64,000 nt of DNA from Ditylenchus dipsaci (lineage: Eukaryota > Nematoda > Chromadorea > Rhabditida > Anguinidae). The stretch covers positions 1 to 64,000 of the forward strand of contig SADC01000064.1 of NCBI GenBank assembly GCA_004194705.1. Reading direction: 5' to 3'. This document shows, in pieces, positions 47,401 to 57,359 of this stretch. How positions within the stretch are numbered: the stretch's first letter is position 1; each line of letters begins with the position of its first letter. The notes under the pieces are model-generated. The model had not been told where the DNA came from and ran no database searches. It worked only from the letters and a program-made list of their open reading frames with translations. The position numbers were made by a program, and so were the translations under genes.

Positions 47401-48214
47401 GAAAGTATTTTGCAAATCTGTTTTTTTGTTTTTAACTGTCATTAGCTCTACCGATTCCATTTTTTATATTTGAAAAAAAAGCTCAAAAAGCTGAATTTTT
47501 TTGATTTAGGAGGTTTTGAAAACTAAGCCCACATGTGAGCATATAAAAAAGGGTATTAAAACCTTACGCTTTTGACATGTACATTGAACTGAATATGTGT
47601 GCGAAGGTCGAACTGCTTGCAATACATCAGCAAATATTTTTGGACTAGAGAATGGTGCCTGAAAATGACTGATAGAAATAAAAATTTGATTAAAAGTGTT
47701 TAAACCAAACATGAAATTAGGATATTCAGCTGGTGGCGGGAAATCCGAGAAGGCCATCATTTCCTGCAATTGTTAACCAAATTGTTTTACCAGCCTTGTA
47801 GTTTTTTGGAAGACAATATTTTTCGAGAAAATTTCAATTGTCGGGAGATATTTCTTATGCTTGAGACCATAAAAATTTGAAAAAAATCTGATGAGTCTAA
47901 ATTAATTTTTGTTGATTTCTAAATAAAATTCAAAATTTTGTGTTTGCAAGCATACAAAGTGTGCCGCGCCAATTTAATTTAATGCCACATCAAAAACTAT
48001 AAATACTACTCGAAAACTAACTTACCTTAGAAGTATTCACAACAGTAGATTTCATTACACTTCCACCCAAATCATTGACATCTGGCGGTCTATAATTCCA
48101 CAAACCTCCAATTTCAGCGCTTCTTTCATAGCATACTACATCTAGGCCTTCTTCTAGGCAAGATTTGATAGCAGGGAGGCCACTGACGCCTGCGCCAATC
48201 ACACATACTCTCAT
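41456..48214 (-). CDS. Flavin-containing monooxygenase
   Basis: Exons: 48214-48026, 47763 to about 47694, 47644-47568, 46105-46039, 45911-45855, 45802-45716, 45612-45557, 45421-45377, 45320-45222, 44619-44491, 44442-44305, 43251-43138, 43015-42818, 41894-41704 and 41658-41456 (TGA). RVCVIGAGVSGLPAIK is the FAD-binding GxGxxG. FKGKIMHAKEYRSY matches the FMO signature FxGxxxHxxxY. FIIGIGNSALDIAVELAK is the NADP-binding motif, and ILATGYTFAFPYL the conserved ATGY block. A hydrophobic C-terminal anchor (VFVFLFIFSFMLLW) indicates ER membrane attachment. FMOs oxygenate nucleophilic N or S atoms. VMKSTVVNTSKEMMAFSDFP is nematode-like by eye. Two flaws: the last exon needs TTT at 41586-41588 to be TTTT, and the 42818/41894 junction is one base out of phase. 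Confidence 0.95.
42438..42541. mobile_element. hAT-like mini-element, 104 bp
   Basis: Ends CATGGTGGTAACCTCAGCC and GTATACCACCCTG, flanked by GTTGGCAG and GTTGGCAC (7 of 8 identical). The interior is CAGCCGGCT, GGCTGAGG and complements. It lies in an FMO intron and is the shortest of the self-complementary-word elements. Confidence 0.75.
43393..43812. mobile_element. pogo-type TA-flanked MITE, 420 bp
   Basis: In an FMO intron, inverted ends CAGTCAACCCTCGATTTAAC and GTTAAATCAAGGGTTGACTG with TA on both sides. The arms extend about 180 bp (CTCAAGTTCGTTCCCACCTG on the left) and meet around TCAAAACCTCGATTTAA near 43600. CAGT ends with TA duplications are typical of pogo/Tigger-derived MITEs. Degraded relatives lie at 15925-16060 and 48608-48712, and one starts at 63922. 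Confidence 0.88.
44702..44898. repeat. GGGA/GGA purine microsatellite
   Basis: About 197 bp of pure G and A on the plus strand, in GGGA and GGA units without interruption by a pyrimidine after 44704. The open frames through it (all Gly/Arg/Glu or Pro/Ser/Leu) are artefacts. It lies in an FMO intron and could form triplex or G-quadruplex structures. Confidence 0.95.
46213..47566. repeat. 36-bp direct repeats flanking a 1.3-kb intronic insertion
   Basis: The 36-bp sequence starting ACATGTGAGCATATAAAAAA occurs identically at 46213-46248 and 47531-47566. The right copy touches the donor of FMO exon 3 (47568). Between them is a foldback region with ACTTTATATACGCATCG (about 46312) and CGATGCGTATATAAAGT (about 46891) as arms, and GGGATCGGGATTT against AAATCGGGATTAC further out. 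Confidence 0.75.
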
Positions 48215-49069
48215 CACAAACCGTCACAAACACCCATAAAAATAATAACTTTTAAGCCTGGAAAAAACTTGTCTTGATGCTAAAACCAAAAAGAAGACGA
48301 GCTGCAATGTCAGGAATAGGGATGTGCATCACGTCCGCTGACCACCTTGTTCCACTTTAACTCTTTCTTCTCTTTCTTCTTTATGTGTATTCATAATTTT
48401 CTACTATTCCACTATTTTCCTTAGAGTCTTCCAACCCCACATACACCACAGCCGAGAAGGGATTTGCGCAAACCGATTTATTTCGCATCTCTGCTCTAGT
48501 GATGTCACTAAACACTTGATAACATTCGTTTCGATAAGCCAAGATAATAAATATTTAAAAAAATGTTAGGATTTGTGTGTATAAAAAACCCATACGAAAA
48601 ATAGTGCCGTAAAATTGAGGTTAGACGTTGGTTATTTATAGTTGAAGGCCACCAGACTGAGCCTACGGAGAAGGCCGTTAAATCGAAGGTGCTGTAAAAT
48701 AAAGACTGTACATCATTATCAAAGTTTGGGTCTACTAAATTTTGGCTGGAAATATTTTAAAGAAGAACTTATTGACTGATCCAATATTTAAATTTATTTT
48801 TACAAAGTTTTTTTGAGGCAGAACGTAAGATAAGTGTCATTACAGTATGCAAATATCAATGTGCATAAATGTTTTTTTGTCATAGCGCTTTCACATATAA
48901 ATCGACTATGCTAAACACAAATCCAGTGTCAGAATATCAAAATGACAATTCGCACTGCAGTGGAAGCAAATGATAGCTTTAAAAAATTACCATGTTTACA
49001 GAGACTATAACCTACCAGAAAAGAACATTTTTGACGCTACTCGGTAATACACGCTACTCGGTAATCCCC
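48215..49069. other. Upstream region of FMO
   Basis: An acceptor-like TTTTTTCCAG ends at 48258 on the minus strand, 43 nt before the FMO start. 48608-48712 carries AGGCCGTTAAATCGAAGGT, a relic of the 43393-43812 family. 48885-48945 is a piece of the family at 8143-8537. No other gene is seen. Confidence 0.5.
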
Positions 49070-49490
49070 TTCGGGGCTTGGGGGCTTGGAGTTGAGATGC
49101 GCACACCCACATACCTTAGACACAAATCACTCGAAAGTGACTCTGGATGCATGAAAAAGCATGCATACCGGAGCTATGTATGCGGTAGGCCGCAGTATTC
49201 AAAACTATGTTCAACATCTTTAATTATTCGGCGGAAATGGGTCTCCCCCATTTTCCGGCCTGAGGCTACGATCCAGAGGCTCAGCCATCCAAAAGTTAAA
49301 CGACAACCTTCGGGACCCAACCGGCTGATCGGCCCGACCATTTCGAGTACTTATAGTTTTGCGTGCACCACAAGTGGCTGGGTTTGAAAGTGACTTCAAC
49401 GCTCAGAGAATTAATACTCTTTGGTACTTATAGGCACTATAGAAGTAGCCCCTGTTTTGTCCCTTCCCCTCCCAATACAGCCCTTGAACC
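49070..49490. repeat. Dispersed repeat copy (GTCTAAGGTA family)
   Basis: Shares GAGTTGAGATGCGCACACCC, CCTTAGACACAAATCACTCG and TTAATACTCTTTGGTACTTA with copies at 9250-9530 and 40890-41225. The frames across it are broken and no protein family is recognisable. Confidence 0.6.
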
Positions 49491-49675
49491 CTATTTAAAT
49501 TGCTTTTCTGTTCCTTTTATGGCAAAATTATTGCTTAAAAATGTGTTTTGACCACTCCTAAAAATCTTGATTTTGGGGGGGGGGGGCAGATTCTTTTTGC
49601 AGATTCAGAATCTGCATAAAACTTCCTACAAAATGTGAACCTGTTTTCACTTCGTCTGTTAAACCTAGAGTTGGG

Positions 49676-50026
49676 CAAAATACCGGTATCTTGTTTTACC
49701 GGTATTTTTCGGTATTTTGTTACCAAATGGTTAAGAGGGGGGACCAAGGCATAAAAGTGAAAAAAGGGAATTTTTTTATTATTTTTTCGTAAGATACACT
49801 ATTTGCGCATACTATTCGCATACTATCATATATTATCCGCTTATACGCGTACATATTGTACGAAAAACTTGAAATTATCGAATTTTTTGAAAATTTTATG
49901 AAAACTTTCTATTTTTTGACTTGGCCCCCTTCAAAAAAATATTTTTAACCAATATTAAAATACCGACTTTCCACATCCGGTCTTTTATTAATAAAATACT
50001 GGTATTAATACCATTGACCAACCCTA
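49676..50026. mobile_element. hAT-like MITE built of ATACCGGTAT words
   Basis: Ends TAGAGTTGGGCAAAATACCG and CATTGACCAACCCTA, flanked by a perfect 8-bp duplication, GTTAAACC (49668-49675 and 50027-50034). AATACCGGTATC, TTACCGGTATTTTTCGG and AATACTGGTATTAATACC make up the subterminal regions. The centre is unrelated AT-rich sequence. Confidence 0.92.
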
Positions 50027-50215
50027 GTTAAACCTCAAAAAAGTTATAGACCGTTGGAGATGAGGGAGTCTGACATCATAATACCAGCGCCTGAACTTTA
50101 ATAACCCTTGGACAATGACTACGCAAAAGATAGCCAAGCCTTTTTCTACAAGATACATTGAACAGATCATATGTTGAATACATAAAAAGTTATGACTATT
50201 TTTTGTACTTTACAC

Positions 50216-50449
50216 TAGGGTCGTACCGGTTCGGTTAACCGAACCGGAACGATTTCGGCCAAATAAACCGGAACCGAAAACCGGGTACGAAAAAATCCGG
50301 TTAACCGGAAACCGGGTAAAGCAAAATTTCGGTTAATTTACGACAAAAAATAAACCGAAAACCGGGTATAAGCCGGTTAACCGACCGAAAAAAACTGAAA
50401 ACCCGTAACCGAAAACCAGGGCCAAATTAACCGAAACCGTACAACCCTA
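50216..50449. mobile_element. hAT-like MITE built of GGTTAACC words
   Basis: Ends TAGGGTCGTACCGG and CCGTACAACCCTA, flanked by CTTTACAC and CTTTACGT (6 of 8 identical). The interior repeats AACCGGAAACCGG, CGGTTAACCG and complements over its whole length. Confidence 0.88.
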
Positions 50450-50875
50450 CTTTACGTGGCTCTATCATGGCTCTAGCACAGTTTCAAGTGTGAATGTAAA
50501 TGTTAGTGTAGATGTAAATGTGAATGCAAGGTGTGTTCACAATACCAAAAACATTTGTACTCACACTTTCATTTACACTTACACTTTTACAATGCCAATC
50601 TAAATATAAATTTTTTTACTCACCTATTCGTATTACTAAATTTGTATTTTTTCGACAAATATCAACTTTTTTCTATTTTCATAACGAGTATCGAAATTTT
50701 CGTCATCAATAATCTACTTTTAGTATCGACTGAAAAATTACTGCGTGTGCTTTTACAAATTCAAATGAGTTTTTGGCCGCTCCAATATAACGGAAAAGAA
50801 GAAAAGGTACACGAAACTTATTTATATAGAAAAGTACAAAATTCATATTCTCAGCGACGATTTATATCCCAAAAT

Positions 50876-51082
50876 CAGGGCACGTAACTCAAAATTTGAA
50901 AAAGGACATTTGGGTAAAAAAATACATTCTAACCATTTTTGAAGAAAAAGGGTCATTTTATCCAGTGCTTATTGCCATTTTGGAGCGAAAAACAAAACAT
51001 TTTGACTAAAACTTCAAAAATAAAAAAGATTTCGGGTCCCGAAAAAAACAAATCTTTTTAAAAAGGACTCATACGAGCCGTG
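50876..51082. mobile_element. hAT-like MITE, 207 bp
   Basis: Starts CAGGGCACGTAAC and ends CATACGAGCCGTG, flanked by a perfect 8-bp duplication, CCCAAAAT (50868-50875 and 51083-51090). Closely related inside to 9607-9815 (GGTCATTTTATCCAGTGCTT, ATTTTGGAGCGA, AAAAAGATTTCGGGTCCC). The right end has decayed from CCCTG. Confidence 0.88.
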
Positions 51083-51571
51083 CCCAAAATGAAGCCCTTT
51101 ATCTGCCCAAGGAGCAAATCTTGACGATATCAAGCATCTATGAAAACTAGAAAGCATTTCAAGTCCGGAACTCTTTTTTCTAGTCAAATTTGACGAGTTT
51201 TTTAATTTTCTGTATAAATTTGCGTTTGTGTCAAATGAACCTTCTTAGACAATTTAAAAAGCCGTGTAAGGAGGTCGCACCATATCGAGACGAAATTGTA
51301 CATTATTAGATAGATAAAAAAGAAGTACAATACATAAATGCTTTTAGAGTGGCAAGCGACATTCCTAAAAGTCGAAAATGAATATTCTGTGAGTATTTTT
51401 TTAATTTTATGACTAAATCGAATGCCACTTATTTTTAAATCTAGACCGTGGTCAGGTTTTGTCCAAGCCCGCATTTAGTTAGAAATTCAAGATGTATTTT
51501 CGATTAGATTCATAAATCTATGTTTATTTCACCGTAAAACACATACAAGCGACAATCTAATACCAGGCATC

Positions 51572-52997
51572 TCAAAACACAAACGGAACTTTCGAACCAA
51601 CAATCTGGTTCAACAACATTGACTTTGGTGCTTCACCCAAAATATAACCAGTAGACATATCTATATGGGCTTGAGCAAGAGTGCTATTGCTAAGTTCCAT
51701 CCATTGTTCCTGGGATTCTGCCTGGTTCATAACACTAGGCAACATTATCAGAGCGGTCACTATACAAACGTAGGCAGCTGTTATCATACAAATCAGGTAG
51801 ACAAAGTGCTTGAGCAAGTCTAGGAAGGTGGTATGCATGTGGGAGAAGAAGATGTTCACTTCATTGTAGGTCAGAAAACCATTGCGATGTAGGAAATCGG
51901 CGGCTACCCATTGTTCTATGGAGTGGAAGGCGTTATTGAATAGGTTCTCGGAAACGAGAATGTTCCAGTCCTGAACGTTTTTGGCGTTAAAATTTGGGTT
52001 TTTTTATTTTCATAGATATTGAGTGTTATTTGGTTATACCGTATGATCCGATATTTTTGCACGCTTTGATCTTTCTGTAACATTTATTATATTAGAGTTA
52101 TTTTTTAGCAATCATTTTTGTTTGAAAGCTGAGATTCTGGGAAATAAAATGAGACTAAACGTGCATAACATAGTGTATTGAAATACGACAAAAAAATAGA
52201 CGAAAATATTTCGAATATTTTAGTCAACGGAACACATGCCTACAACAAAAGTTTTTTTCCTAGTTGTGTTATTGACTTATATTTCATTAAAATGTAGCTT
52301 AGACTCTTCGGCTACATTTTAGTATATAGGATTTGCTAAAAGTCATTAGTAAAATACAAGCGCGAAAAACAATCTCAAAAAAGTAGGTGTAACTTGACTA
52401 GTCATATGCAAAAAAGTATATTTTTTTACAAAATAAGTGGTAAATCTACAATTTCTAATTTTTCAAACCGTGAAATTAAAAATTAAATTCTTTTAAATTC
52501 CTACCAGCTCGTCTAACAATTTCAACTCAAGTTCATTGACTTTTGCCAAAGTAAACCCAGAAGACGAGGCCCACTCATCGTTCCAAACAAAGTCGTCCAT
52601 GCCGGCATCATTCAGATATTTGGAAGCTAGGATCACGGCTGACAAGTACAGTTCAGATGGATTAAATTGCTGACTCTTACTGCCATCTTGAGTCTGCTTC
52701 AACCGGTCTATGTAAATCATGGCTATAAGAAGAGTAGCTGGTCCAAAGGTCTTATCCCGAGACAACAAACTAGCAAAGTCTTCGTCTAGGCAATCATTAA
52801 AGGCACAGTTTTGGTTAAAGTATTCTACGAGCATTTCTAAATATGGTTTGCTTAGCATGAGATTTTCGAACGAAAGTGGCAGTGAAAAACTTACTAGACA
52901 AAGGCTCCGTCAAAGTGTTTACTCCATTCTTTCCGTAATTCAACTTTCTAGACATCCTCTGCTGAAGCTGCTTGAAGTGGGTGAATTTGCTGGGCAT
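51572..52997 (-). CDS. CNPPD1: CNPPD1-like membrane cyclin
   Basis: Three exons: 52997-52895, 52836-52505 and 51970-51572 (stop at 51572-51574). The start MPSKFTHFKQLQQRMSRKLN resembles the region of human CNPPD1 before its cyclin box. The cyclin fold follows: PATLLIAMIYIDRLKQT, FNPSELYLSAVILASKYLND and FVWNDEWASSSGFTLAKVNE, then DWNILVS after the intron. A hydrophobic span (HFVYLICMITAAYVCIVTALIM) near the C-terminus matches the single membrane segment of CNPPD1. The family combines a Pho80-type cyclin domain with a membrane anchor; its function and kinase partner are poorly known. The protein looks shorter at the C-terminus than the human one. A TTTTTTTCAG acceptor ends 2 nt before the ATG, so either trans-splicing or a short upstream exon is possible. 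Confidence 0.9.
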
Positions 52998-52999
52998 CT

Positions 53000-53009
53000 C
53001 TGAAAAAAA
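53000..53009 (-). other. Splice acceptor abutting the CNPPD1-like ORF
   Basis: TTTTTTTCAG on the minus strand ends 2 nt before the ATG. It is a candidate trans-splice site; an upstream coding exon cannot be excluded. Confidence 0.5.
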
Positions 53010-53498
53010 TTAAACATTTTAATTTTAAGTCTTGTTGAAAGACATTATCAATCATTATTAAACATTTAAAAATTCAAGAAAATACATTTTACAGATCTTA
53101 ATGATGGCATAGTGATTTTGATCATGTGAATTTTTTTAATTTATGAACACATGATCCGCCAAAAGGTGGCGTTGTGTATTAGCTATATACTGAACGATCA
53201 TGTTTATAAGTTGAAAAAACTAACTTAGTCAATATAAAGCTCAATATAAATAATGTGAAAATCTATCAAGAAAATCTAGAAAATTAAAAATTTTCTGGAA
53301 CTTTTGTTCTGCTGAAAAAATTATGATTTAAAAAAGCAGAAAACAGTTGTATAAGCATGAGTTTTTTTTCTTAGAAAACTAAAACCCAGAGTCCTTGAAT
53401 CAAGCTCTAAAATCAATAAAAATGTGCTAAACGCTGCACGGAATCAAACTTGCAAGCAATAATAAAACCTCGCCAAGACAAAAAGCAACTTTCCTTAA

Positions 53499-53733
53499 AG
53501 GGGCATACCATCGCGTTACAGTGCAAATTAAGGCGGGGACCAGCAATTATTCAAAAATTATCCCTTTTTGCACTCGCCTCATGTGAAATCTGATATTGAG
53601 GACCTTATATTACTTTTAAAAGTTAGGCAGAAAACTTTCATCGGATCAGGTACAACGCTTCTGAAAAAATTTCAAGGTAGAAAATCACTGCTGGTCCCCG
53701 CCTTTTTTTACTATAACGGACTGGTATGCCCCT
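53499..53733. mobile_element. TTAA-flanked MITE, 235 bp
   Basis: Inverted ends AGGGGCATACCATCGCGTTA and TAACGGACTGGTATGCCCCT, with TTAA on both sides (53495-53498 and 53734-53737). Inner arms GGCGGGGACCAGCA and TGCTGGTCCCCGCC also pair. TTAA targets suggest piggyBac, but TA plus AA-ended repeats would fit equally, so the superfamily is open. Confidence 0.75.
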
Positions 53734-53739
53734 TTAACT

Positions 53740-54473
53740 ACCAAGACCACTTCATCCACTTTTTGAAAAAGTCTTCGAATCCACACATTTCAAGAAAAAC
53801 ATTTCGTAATCAAAAAAGTCTAACAATAGCATTTGTAGCACATGTCAAAATACTTCCCCATCTCTGCCGACCCAAAACACACTAAACAAAGACACTAATT
53901 AACCAACTTATCAGCCAAGTAATTCAAAAAACGGTCAATCAAAAACTGTGTGTTCACAATCATAGACACACACACCCTCAAAAATTTCTCAACACCAACA
54001 ACAATGCAGGCCAGCAAAGAAAAGTGTCAAGCAAAGACCAAAACAATTGCCTGGAAGAGAGGGGAATCTTTTTGGGGCAAAATGGCGGCCAGGCAAGCTC
54101 ATCTTGTTGCCTCCTTCTTTGTGTGTCTGTGCCCACTAGTAAGAAATGCAGAGTATTCCCCAGTAGTTTTGCAAGCCAACCTACAGTAGTGGAGGTGATG
54201 CTCAGTGTGTTTGGGTGCCTTGCACACAGGCGTGCGTTTTGCAATTTGAATCAAAAACATCGCTTTTGTTTGGTGCTTTGCCTCACTTTGGTGGCATCCA
54301 TTTTTGGCAGATCACTCATTTTTGCCGGACTTAGCGTAATATTTGATGTGTTAATATTTTTATCATATTTTTTTGTTATTTGTTGCAAATTTTTGTTGAA
54401 ATAATATAAAATTAAACTTTAATCTTTTTGAAGATCATTTCTTCTGAACCTATTTTTTCCCGCCGCTGCAAAT
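53740..54473. other. Upstream region of the AT-hook gene
   Basis: No exon is supported. The divergent CNPPD1-like gene starts at 52997, so this stretch lies between two divergent genes and may hold both promoters. A locally GC-richer patch around 54060-54130 (AAAATGGCGGCCAGG) stands out from the AT-rich surroundings. Confidence 0.4.
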
Positions 54474-57333
54474 ATGTCGACAGAAGAGCCCACTGAACAG
54501 CAACAATTGCATTCTAACGTCGAAGGTGTGGAAAAGCAGGGCAGCCCTATTAAACTTCCCACCTCTCAAGAATCTCAGCCTGAAATTGGTAGGATTTTGA
54601 AAAAAACTGGGATAATGTTTTACAGAAAAACAAATCGAGGCACTGCTGTGGTTTTCACTAAGCTGTTCGTGATTATGGTCAAAAGTCCATTTGTCAAAAG
54701 TCAAAAGTCTATTGTATTATATCTATTACCCTTTAGTTACAAAAATGCAGGCAGTGTAGGCCGAAATAGAAATTGGTTCCCAACTTTTTGACCCTAGTCC
54801 GAAAATAGCAACTTGTTATTAAACTTGTTGTGGATTAACAAATGCTGTTTTTTACTCAGCTGTTGGTGAGCACAAAATAGGCTGAATCAGTCGAGTCTGT
54901 ATCCTAAAATTGTTGATTTCGGAATCTTTGATTTGTCAATTTTGTGGATGAGGGTTGTAGATAATTTACAAAAAAGCTTGAAAAGATTTATTATTACAAA
55001 AAAATAAAAGTGAAAGAATCAATCTATAGAGGGGTGATGAATAGCATCTAATGTCTACAATTTTCACCTATCAGTTATTCTTAAGTTTTTCCGATTCTTA
55101 GTTAATAATAGCCTGGTTACAAATTTTGCATTATATTAGAATAAAATCCCTGTTCTATATCAAATTTCGGAAAACTATTTTGTCGGCATAGTTACATTTA
55201 TTGCAGTTAAATGATTGCAGGGGTTATGTCTATTCCCAAAATATCAGTTTAATATTGCAGAAGTTTCCAACCCAATGGAACATCCATGAACAACAATTCC
55301 ATCAACTCTGCTGCCCCAGTCCTTGAAGTGTCCAAAGCCACTGAAGAAGAAGGAGAAAGCCAGCCAACCAGCGAGAACTTACCTCAAGATGTTGTTGAGC
55401 CTACTTCTTCTCCAGAAAAGAGTGCTGCAGATGGGTTGAACAACACTTCCAACTCAAATTCCACTCCAGAGGGTAATGGAGATGTTGCTGCTCCCGCTGA
55501 TGTTGCTATGGAAGAGCCAAAAGCAAGTGATGAGCCTGCTGTAGAGGTAGGCAAATTTGACCAGCATTCACTTGTAGCACACGTAAATTTTGTTAAAATT
55601 AACACATATGTTTGTAGCCAGAAGTCGAAGTGCCGGCTGCAGATGTTGAGCCAGTCTGCGAGAAGGTCGAGCATGCTCCCCTGACTCACGAAGAAGCCAA
55701 AGAAGAAGCTAAGGCTGAAGATGACCAAACAAAGGAAGAGTCTTCAGAGAAGGCGGCTGCTGCTGAGGAACCCAAGGTATGTATATAACCATTTCTACCC
55801 AATAAACAATACAGTATTATTTTCAGGCTACTGGCAAAAGAGGTCTTCCTAAATGGTAAGGCTAGTTTTTTTTCTTGACGAATTTTAGTGAGTTAGGCAT
55901 GCTTGATAAACACAATTAGCATACAGTTAAACATGCTTACGCTTAACTATGTGGATGCTACAGTTGGCTGGCCCTAATAAAATCAGCTCAATCTGTGAAT
56001 AAAAAATATGTTAAAAAAAATTCTGGCGGATATTTTGCACAAAATTTACAAAATGTCTGGTTGCCAAGTTAATGATAGTTTCATTAACTTTGACTGATAT
56101 CTTCAATTCACACCCACATATGCATTGCAGGATGGTGGAAGATGCAGAAGACTATAAAGTTGAAGACTCAGAGCCAGAACCACCCAAGAAATCACCCAAC
56201 CAAGAGGGATCTGCTCGAGGAGGACGCAAGGGCAGAGGTCGTGGTCGAGCAGCTATCGGAGCTGTTGCCCTCACTCCCACTAAAGCTGCTGCTTCAACAC
56301 CCAGTGGAAATGCTGGAACTTCTGCTCGAGAAGCTTCACCGCCCTCTTCTCGTCCAAGGAGTAATATTTTATTGCTTAGTTTTTAAAGATTGTATACAAG
56401 TGATGCTGTTTTAGGATCAACACGACGAATCGACTACGCTAACCCAGACTCTGCTACTGTCATCGCTGAAGTAGACGATGAAGAGCCAGGCGGTCTGACC
56501 TCAGGTTAGATACTTTTTTTACAAAGAACTTTCCACCCTAGTGATTCGTAAAATATTTTGAATTTAAAAGTTTTTTATGTAAATTTATATTTTTATAAAC
56601 GTTAAATGTTAACGCACAAATACATTAATCGAAGAAATTTAATTTTTAGGACGCAGAGGTGGTGGCCGAGGTCGCGCTAAGGGTCGAGCACCGGCTTCAG
56701 GCAAAGCTAAAAAACGCAAGGCTGGCGCCGACTCTTCAGCCAGCGAGGACAATGATGAAGATGGCTCCAGTGACTATGGCTCCGCCAAGAAGAAGAAGCG
56801 TGGCAGTGTTGTAGCCAAGAAGACCCAACCACTGCTGCTTCAGGAGGTCCTAAGGTAAACACAATTAATTAGGCAAAGTCAGTGCTTAACCTACAGACTT
56901 TAGGGCAGAAGAGGACGCCCTGCTGGCAGCAAATCAAAGACTCCTAAAACCAAAGCAGCTAAACCAGCTGCTTCGAAAGGTGGCCGAAAGGGCAGAAAAG
57001 GCAAGAATGCAGACAAGGACTCGGATGATGAGGAAGGTGAGGTAGTCTACGATGACCAAGAATCAGGACATGAAAACGAGGATTCCCCAATGGAGGAAGA
57101 AGGTTGGTTACTTAACCTTTAAATATTGTCAAGCCTAAAATTCATTTTCCTCAGAAAATAGACAAAAATGTGTGAAATCTATTTTTTAGAAGCAGTCTCC
57201 GCTAAGCAAGCAGTTGACAGCACCACCAAAGCCCCCGCCAAAAGCGTGGAAGGCCGGCAGCTAAAGCTGCTACAGAAAGCCAGTGGTCGAAGCTGGTGGA
57301 GATGCAGCAGAAGAGGGTGAGGAGGAGGCCTAA
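54474..57333 (+). CDS. AT-hook chromatin protein (HMGA-like, acidic/basic)
   Basis: Nine exons: 54474-54588, 55261-55546, 55618-55776, 55827-55855, 56131-56360, 56415-56504, 56650-56854, 56904-57102 and 57190-57333. The N-terminal half is acidic and Glu/Ala/Pro-rich. The C-terminal half alternates basic and acidic blocks with AT-hooks: GRRGRPAGSKSK and KRGRPAAKAA carry the RGRP core that binds the minor groove of AT-rich DNA, and GRRGGGRGRAKGRAP is an RG-rich relative. KKKKRGSVV could serve nuclear import. The likely role is in chromatin architecture; no enzyme domain is seen. Four one-base homopolymer gaps break the frame (CCC 55271-55273, CCC 56824-56826, AAAA 57240-57243, AAA 57276-57278). 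Restoring each gives one continuous protein ending in an acidic tail at TAA 57331-57333. AATAAA follows at 57354. Confidence 0.85.
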
Positions 57334-57353
57334 GTCTGAGGAGAAATCACGAA

Positions 57354-57359
57354 AATAAA
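57354..57359 (+). terminator. Polyadenylation signal of AT-hook gene
   Basis: AATAAA lies 21 nt after the stop codon of the AT-hook gene and is the only canonical hexamer in the first 100 nt. The very short 3' UTR fits a compact gene. Confidence 0.55.

Noticed and set aside
20548..52997. A polycistronic operon of the six minus-strand genes
   Set aside because: Gaps are about 1-3.4 kb and filled with independent repeats, larger than in known nematode or tunicate operons. Shared orientation alone is not enough.
54024..54404. 126-codon plus-strand open frame upstream of the AT-hook gene
   Set aside because: It overlaps frames on both strands, has no splice or family support, and its composition matches non-coding flanks.
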